This document shows, in pieces, positions 11,601 through 20,600 of a stretch of 64,000 nucleotides of DNA. The DNA is from Pseudoips prasinana. Lineage: Eukaryota; Arthropoda; Insecta; Lepidoptera; Nolidae. A program made the translations under genes and the position numbers. The notes beneath the pieces are model-generated. The model did not search any database, was not told where the DNA came from, and worked only from the letters and a program-made list of their open reading frames with translations. The DNA lies in the NCBI GenBank assembly GCA_951640165.1, contig OX621234.1, positions 24,494,549 through 24,558,548 on the forward strand, given 5' to 3'. Each line of letters opens with the position of its first letter. Position 1 is the first letter of the stretch.

Positions 11601-14600
11601 CATTGTTGTCCTCATAGCCTCTCTAAGTTCCGCAGCTGGTGCGCAACCGTTAGCATTTTTTATCTTCTCCAAATTATCCAAAGTTGCATCACACGCGTTC
11701 TGAAAAGATATAATTTTAATTACTGTTGTTCAGATTACCCATGGAATTGTAATAATTTGTAACTTATTCCGTAACAACTGTCTTGGCACCGTTTTGGTTT
11801 TTAAACCTAATTTTATTAAAACTCTTTGTGTCCTTGAGTAAAATAGTTTCGCTGTGATCATATACCGTGTCCTTTTTATTTCGAGGGCAAGACAACGTCT
11901 GCCGGGGCAGCTTATAAGCTATAAAATTTAAATCAGACTACTAAATAAAAAGTAACTCAAAATACAACACTGATGCAAAATATTTATAAGATGTGATATT
12001 TTCTCATTACGAAAGTGTAATCTTACTCGTTTTTCCCTAGATTTTGGTTGATGGTTTTTGTTATCAATTCAGCAAAATAAAATCCTCCCAAAGACTTCCA
12101 CAACGGAGTTGTGTCAATAATTTGGAAGGATATGCCATAATCGCCACACTTGGCAGACGTATTGGCTATCGCAGTTTGATGGTCATAGTACTCAGAGAGA
12201 TACTGCTGCCCGATCTCTGGGTGATATTACTCTCGGGTTGACTACTATGATCCCCACGGGATGAAATGGGGTAGTAAAATTCTTTGCCATCAGTGGCTGG
12301 CAGCGTCATCATAAGGGTTATTAATTAGTTCCTAGTATGTATTTATTTCAATAATAAGGTCTTGCTTAACATAAAAGTAATCTGTAAATATTTTGAATTA
12401 GTAGTCAAAGATTTAATTATCATTCGATATACCATACAAATTAAGATTAATAAATCTTAAATGGTATATCGATTATTTATAAGGAATTAATTTTACTTTT
12501 AGGCATTTAGGCAAGAGTGTATAAAACAATAACAGTGAAATGAATTTTTTATATTTGCGAAATGAATTAGAAGTAACGTTTCTAAAACCAAAGTTTAAAC
12601 CTAAAGTAACAAATAAATAGTATGAGAATACCTAAGTTTTTATATTTAACCTAGTCTATAAAGTAAAGAAAATAGGTACGTACATCTTTCAAAGTGGCTT
12701 GTTTTTCACCTGGTTTAAATATTTTTGAGATGTTATTTCCAATCGACCTCCCGAAAACCACGACGTCTAATATAGAGTTTGCTCCAAGCCTATTCGCGCC
12801 ATGAGCGTTAGAAACAGCTTCGCCTGCAGAGTGCAGTCCTGGTACTACAAAATCCTCACCATCTTTGTGCACCAACGCCTGATATATTAAACAAACATCT
12901 TACAGCATCAAAACTAAAGACAGTAAAAAATTTTGAAGGGTTTTATTTAGCCTGCCCTATTTAGGTCAAATTTATTAAATCGACATGTAATTTTTTTTAT
13001 GCTGGATAGGTTTGCGCTTGACCACGATCTCACCTGATGGTAAGTGAAGATGTGGTCGAAGGTGGACCACGCATACCCATAAGATGCCTGTTCACTCTAG
13101 CCTTGAATAAAACCATGGTTTGAAGACTCATGCAACATGTTGTATGAGTCTTGAAACACGTCGTTCGGGAGGATGTTCCACTGCTTAGCCGTGCGTATGA
13201 TGATGGAGGAAGCAAAGCGCTTCATACGGCATAATGGGATGTCAACAACAAAGCGGTGAAGACCCTCCCGGCGCCTAGTGGTCCGATGAAAAAAGGGGGA
13301 AGGAGGGATAAGTTTATGGAGGTCTTGAGCGCATTCTCCATGAACCAGCCTATAGAAAACCGATAAGCTTGCTTGGTCTATTGAATCCAAAGAGTCCAGC
13401 TGATACTTTGCAGAACCATCCCAAAGATGAGAGCAGTAGGTACTCCATGCAGGGTCAGACTTGAGCTTTGTACAATTTTAAAAGCTGCTTCCTTCGCGAA
13501 GTACCGTCTCACCTTAATAAGGATACTGAGCTTCTTGTCTGAGACCTTAGCTTTAGATTCGATGGATCGACCGAAATGCAGGTCGCAAGATAAATTGAGA
13601 CCCAATAAGTCTAGGTGACTGGATATGGGTACAGGCATATCACGAAATGTGGGAATCCGATAGAACGGGGTCTTCTTGGCGGAAAAAAGGCACCATCTGA
13701 AGAAATTTTTGAAATTGATTTGAAATGATCTGAAATTCGGTTACACATTTAGTTCTGAAGACAATACAATTACATTTGTTTGATGATGGTCCGACCAATT
13801 TCGGCCACACCGATGAATCCAAGTCCCGTGTCTTTCACGTGTCTCATGTGGCTGTAGTTGTGTTGTAGCCAATCTTCCCTATGAAGATCCTTGCACAATG
13901 CGGCTATGTTAGTATTCCTTATATTAATAAAGTTATAATTGAAAACCCCAGGTGATCGGGCTTTCAAATTATCACACTTGGCAAAAAGCTAACCGTAACG
14001 CCGTGTTTTCCAAAATTCGTGGATTTCTGGTTTCCTGCACTCTTGTTTTTGATCGGCTAGCTGCTTACATTGAGACGGCGTTGAATAGCCTTTTTACTAC
14101 GTCTTTGCACCTGAGAAGCAGTCCGGCCAGCTTACGCTTGCCTTCCTTTAGTCAGAGTAAAAACCGCGCTTGGCCACACGTTGCTTCCACATGCGTGACA
14201 CATGTCTACTCCATGGTAGTTGTCGCCGTACAGGATATAATTTTATGCTACCTATGCGCTCTTGGAAGCACTTCAGTTATTTTTTTTCTACCCGATCCGA
14301 TCATTAAATTCCAAGTATTTTCCTCAGGTATCCAAGATGAAGCCGGTTTTACAAGCGTACGAATCGGTGGTACACGGTCCAGGCTTCAGCTGAGTACACG
14401 ATGTTCTACAGCACTACCGCCATATATACTGAGACCACTATAGTTATTTCTAGGTCATGCAAACAGAAAACCTTGGTATCTAGCTTGCCAAACGTTGGAA
14501 TCTAGTTATTGATCTCGGTAACAAGATCACAATTAGATTTTAGTTTGCTTCTCAGACAACGAAACTTGCCGATTTTCTTAAGAAAATCGGCAAGTTCTCG

Positions 14601-17600
14601 CTGAGTGGGAAATTCAGTGCTTCGTGGCCGTAGATATCAACAGCGATGACTTTCTGTCTTATTGACATTAATTTTCAAAACGAATTTACGACGTGTCAAA
14701 ATTTGAACATTAACTGTTGCAGGCCGTCGAATAATTCTGCCGCAATTCACAAGTCGTCAGCATACTTAATCTCAGTAACTATTTCATGCAAAACGTTTTT
14801 TAAGCCGCTTTAAATTAAGGAAGTGGCCGTCGGAAGTAGCCTGCAGGAGATAAGGGCGAAAAGCACAACGCAAAAAATGTGGGCAGCCCACATTTTGCGC
14901 GTTGTGTAAGCCTCAGACAAAGTCCAGTCTGCAACAAACTGAACCTTTCTACCTCACCTCATCGCCATGGGTTTTCACGTGATTTGGAGACCAATATCCA
15001 GATGCAGTCATCTACGCAGAAATACAGCCACAGATACTATCTCTCGTTTTCCTCTTGTTGCCCAGTAGAATAGAGGCCGCTACCGTTGGCAGGTTTGGAT
15101 GCAGTATCTAGCCAACAGTCACTTTTAACCTTAACTGCGGTATTAAGCCATCAACATTGCCTGGCTAACTCGCTGTGTCCGCTAATATCCGATGCTTATC
15201 ATCGTGGATTGCCATTATTGCCAAATTACACTTTTTGTGCAGTGGGAGGTAACCGTATGAGAAACCCAAAAAGCCAAAGCTTTATGAGGTGCAGCTCTTT
15301 TGTTCCCGCATCAGTTGATCACCATCGGTCAGATGGCCACCAACTCAAAATGGCCGATATTTTTTCATAGCTTCCTAATGACCATGATGAATAGAACGAG
15401 AAGTATTCAATAACGAAGTTATAACTAAAATCTTTATATGAAATAGGTATTTTTTTAGTTTTATTGAAATGGCAAATAATGGATGATGAAGATAACGTAA
15501 AAAAAAACTCACAAAATTTTGAGGTAGGGTCCTAGACTCCAGTCACGATTTTATTTATGCTTCTAATGCCCCAGATAGATGAGGAGAGTGGTGTGATGAA
15601 TGAAATTATCAGTATCTTTCATTTCAATAAAATTAATAAAATACTTAGATATTTATTTATTTAAAAAGGCGTCATTTAAAAGCCTTAGCAATAGTTTTCA
15701 AATCGATTTCAACTTCACAAGACTTGAATGACCCAAATTGAAAAATTTGACTTTGAAAACGGGCCATTTTGTGATTGAGTTTGGCTTTTAATTGGCTGCC
15801 TCTGCTCATTTATTAAGTAAGAACAAAGTAACGTCGCCATTGAATATTCATCTGGCTTAATGCACGGGGTAGGTTCTAATGGAATGTGAGTGCCTGATGT
15901 ACAGACGCCAGCACATCAAGCTACCTCAATCTGTCAAATTTCCCCAATTGAAACTGAATCTTATGCTTTTGAGATAAAGTTGAAAATCTATAAAAGAAAT
16001 TATTTTGACGGATTGGGGTAGCTGGATGTGCTGACGTCTGTACATGTAACATTACGTCTTTGAGACGTTATAATACCTCGCCCTTATGGTTAATAGGTAT
16101 TCCACCCATGGTGTAGTGAACTGTGGGTAACACTGGTACAGGTTGCGTGTAAATGTCCACTCCTGTAAAAGTGAATGCAGTCTCCGAGATGCCTGGTAAC
16201 TTGGTCCTGATTAGATCAGCTGGTAAGTGGTGTAGTTGAAGATACACGTGATCCTTTTTGGGCCCTACTCCTCGGCCTAAAATAAATAACACAGTCAAAT
16301 TTTTGTATTAAGATTAATGTAATCTTATTATGAAATATAAACCTTGACGATTATAATACTTTAACTGAATACCTGGGCAATTTTATAATATAATTAAGGA
16401 AGGCAGGGAAGCCTAGGTGGGCCGGTTTGGTTTTAATGGTTATAGGTCGAAATATTACACTATCTACATTTTTACAGATAACTCGCAAATTTATTTTAAT
16501 AAAAAGCACTGATAAAGAAAGATAAAAATAAGATATTATAACAGAAAAGTAGGATAACTGGTCTCCATAGTACTAGATCTGCTTAGTTTGGGATTAGATG
16601 GCCGTATGTGAATAATGTCCTAGAATATTATTTTGGCTATGTCGTCTCCGTCCGTTGATACTACTTAAGACGAACCCTTTTGTGTCAGCTCCTCTCAATT
16701 ACCCTCATGTGACTAGCTAAACCAAATTTCATTTAAAATATCGGTTTCAGATTGAGCAGTAGGCACATATTCTCGGAACTATTGTACGACCTATGTTAAC
16801 ATGTCAATCGATAGCCAATAAAATCGACTATAAAGCCGGGTACTCATTAGCGAACTGTAACCAAAACACAGTGTGTACGTGGTTCGGTAACCTGCTGCGA
16901 GCGGTACGCGTGCGGTTTGCAGCGAGCCGACGCTTACAACGTACTCATTCTGAACCTGTAACATTGCACGTAACTGTAAGTGTTACTGTTACCAAAACCA
17001 TAGTGTATACGTAGTTCACGAGCCTACAACGAACGCTACAAGAGCAACTCGCGAGCCGACAATCATATCTCGTTACTGTATCTGTTTGGTTACAACTACA
17101 GCTCGCAAAATGAGTACGAACTGTAACAAGCGTACACACTAGAACCTCTTACTGTATCACGTATGTTACGGTTACGGCTCGCTAATGAGTACCCGGCTTT
17201 AGAATAAGCTCTAGAGTAATACCGCTGCGAATTTCCGTAGCCATTGATCTTGAAACCACGTCTCTACTCGCCAGGTCTAGTGCTTTGGGAGCGTATTTCT
17301 CCATAAATCTCTGACCTTCGCTATTAACCAGGTAGCCACCTTCACCACGAGCACCCTCAGTCATCAAACAACCTGAACCATACATCCCTAAAATGGAAAA
17401 AAGATGACTGCTTGTTTATTTTTTTAATTATAATTATAAAATTGTTAATGCTTTGTTTCAGTTTCAAGCCTTAAGGAGTGATTCCACAACTACAGAAGAA
17501 ATGTCCTGAAATTTGTTGATTTATTTATTTTAATAAAATAATTATATAAAATATTTTTTTCTAGTAATAAAAAAATACGTTAAACTATACAATATGTTTA

Positions 17601-20600
17601 AGGTACCTTTAAAAACTTTAGGGGTCATACTTTATTCCTTAACATGCATTTTTATTTATAGAACTCTTTTTTACGGAGATTCCTCTCAACAATATGAATA
17701 CAATGGGGTACATGTACATGACGCCAGCACATCAAGCTGCCCCAATCTGTCAAATTTCTCCAATTGAAAGTGAGCCTTATGCTTATGTAATAAAATTGAA
17801 AATCTATAAAAGAACTTTGACAGATTGGGGCAACTGGATGTGCTGGCGTCTGTAGTCTGTGTATGCGCTGATGTGTGTTAATAATTCAAAAAAGAAAGAA
17901 TATAAGGGTTTAGTTGTAGGTTCTATAAGAAATGGGCGCATTGGATCCGGTGGTAGCATTAAAGCGCCACCGTCGTTATTAGTACAAGGTCTGTCAAAAT
18001 AATATCACCCTAATATATACAGAACCATTGCCAATATGTATTACAAATATTAGACTTAAACTAGATAATTAGACTTAAACTAGATAATTAAACTTAAACA
18101 TAATCTCTTGACAATAACTTGATACGAGCTAGCTAAATATCATTGCTGTTATAAAATAAATTTTATTAATGTTTTAATACTATCAATACATGTGTACCTA
18201 AATATCTATGTTACTAGAAATAATAATGTATACAACTATAATACTACAAACATGTTCTGACTATTTACAAGCGCTTTTTTGAAGTCTACGTGAATAAAAA
18301 CCTTTTTTATTTATTTTATTTTTTTATTTATTTTAATGATAGGCAATTAATGAAAGTTTTCAAGAAGGTTATCTAGACACACAAGCGATTCTGTAAACTT
18401 GTAACTTTCCTGTAAAAACTTTTCAACATAGGTATGTATTGAAATTTTAAGTAATATCTTGTTATTTTCTTAATGGAACGCCTATTTATGAATACATTAA
18501 ACTTGTCACCGTGTAGAGAGTACATTTAAAATAAGTCAAAACAAGAGGGATGTGTGCAGTACATATTACATCGCAAAAAATTATAAAATAGAAATTACTT
18601 AGGCATTTTTCAGTTCACCTATATACTATTAATAATCATAATTAGCATATCAGTAGTGACATCTATAAAATTTGTAAAGAAATACAAACAACTCCTAGTT
18701 CACTGAAATGGCGCCTTAGAGCTTCTATATTCATTGAATAGAGGGCTGCTTGTTACTGTTTAAACCTCCATTGCCTCGTTGGTCTAGCGGTAGCGTGTTT
18801 AACCGCAGATAATGAGGTCCTGGGTTTAAATCCCGGGTTGAAAGTCGGCAGAAAAAGTAATTTTGTGATTTTGCCATAAAAAGAAATTTCTCAGTATCAG
18901 CCCGAAGTCTGGCAATCAGCGGTAATGCACCCCCGTGCCTCGGGGAGTACGTAAATCAGTCGGTCCTGTACCTGACCTCTTTCCAGTCGTGTCGCTAGCC
19001 GTCCCATCAGATCATGAGAGTGATGGAATAACATTGACACGGCCGAATTTCGGCCACGGCCGCCGCCGTGGCCGAAATTCGGCCGGGAGGACATTATCAA
19101 TTTAGGTACATTTCCTTTGTGGGGTTAGGTATCCGCTTTTACAATAAGATTTCTAAGTGTTTGCTAGAATTGCCCTATGACAAATTTAATTTAGCTGTAA
19201 AATCTAATTTAATTATAAAGGCATACTATAGTATTGACGACTATTTGAATGACAACAACGCATGGAGTATGTTGAGCTGAACAAAAATAAAATTATTGAC
19301 TGATTGTAATTTATTGGTGTCAACTGATTAGGTTTCCTTTTTTATTTTATTTTATTGGAATTATGTATGTTACATAATTTATTATTATTTTAGTTTGTGA
19401 AATTATATGCTTTAGATATTTATTTTTAAGACTGTTCAATACGACTGTTTATAATTTAGTTTGTAACATTGGATTAGGTTTTTTTTTCTAGGACTGTTTT
19501 AGAGACTATTTGTAATTAAGTTTTTGACATTTGTTTAGGTATTTTATAATTTTTTTGACTATTATATGGACTATTTCTAATGTACTATCGATTTATTTTA
19601 TAATGTGTTACGTGCAAAAGTGGTCCTTATGTGCTGCAATTAGGCACACAAGGAACACTTTTGCACGTCAATAAAATGAACGTAAATTAAGTTCTAATCT
19701 ATTCTAAAATCGACACCCATCATCATCTAAGCAATAATTTAGCACTAACTGAGGCTATGATCAATCAGAAGATTCAGAACTATTGTTGTAATTTTCGTAC
19801 CTGTTGGGTGAAACTGAATAAACTCCATATCCTGTAAAGGAATACCAGCTCTAGCCGCCATAGCACAGCCGTCACCCGTACAAGTATGTGCAGCTGTGCA
19901 CGAAAAGTACATTCTAGGATATCCACCAGTAGCAATTATGGTGTTCTTTGCCTGAAACCTGTAATTTTGTAATAACCACATAAAATGACAATAAATACTG
20001 TTTTTATTCACATAGATTTCAAAAAGCTCTTGTAAATAGTCAGAACGTTATTGATATGTTTTTGTATAGCTGTTGGATTTCCAATAAATAAAATAAACTT
20101 GGATAGTAGTATTACAAGTAAAAATTTATATTTATTTTCAATACTCAATTAAAATTAAAAAGATGGGTTATTCGATGTTTAAATAGCGTATTCGTTGGAA
20201 AATACTAAAAAATAAAATGGTATGGATTTGTGTTTTATTAATAACAAAAACTTTTTTTCATGTCTTATGAAGATACAAAACTGTCGATGCGCGTGACTGA
20301 TATGCATTTGGCTGGTTTATTTGATAATTTTTGGTACCTACGGTTTAGTAAAAATGAAATTACAATGTCAATGTCATCATGTCAGCCAAAGTACGTCCAC
20401 TGCTGGACAAAAGCCTTCCCAAAGACTGGGGGATATGCTGTAATCGCCACGCTTGGCAGACGGGTTGGTGATTGCAGTTTCATGGTGTAAACTTAAGAGA
20501 AATAATAATATAATAGATATGATCATTGATCTTATGTTATTAATAAAAAAAATATGAAATGTTCTCTGCCTACCCCTCTGGATGTATGTATGTTCAATAA

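Larger units (their letters stand above)
13840..15375. other. Moderately GC-rich unclassified stretch in intron 8
   Basis: Likely old transposon sequence: composition is less AT-rich than neighbouring intron and short open frames occur on both strands, but I could not match a family. It contains two hairpins (14563-14596 and 14863-14906). Confidence 0.4.

Noticed and set aside
13952..14443. 163-codon plus-strand open frame in SdhA-like intron 8
   Set aside because: No recognisable domain, no host-like codon pattern, and it lies in what looks like old repeat DNA.
18775..18850. Functional tRNA gene
   Set aside because: A and B boxes are present, but no convincing acceptor stem or terminator is seen and a SINE body follows.
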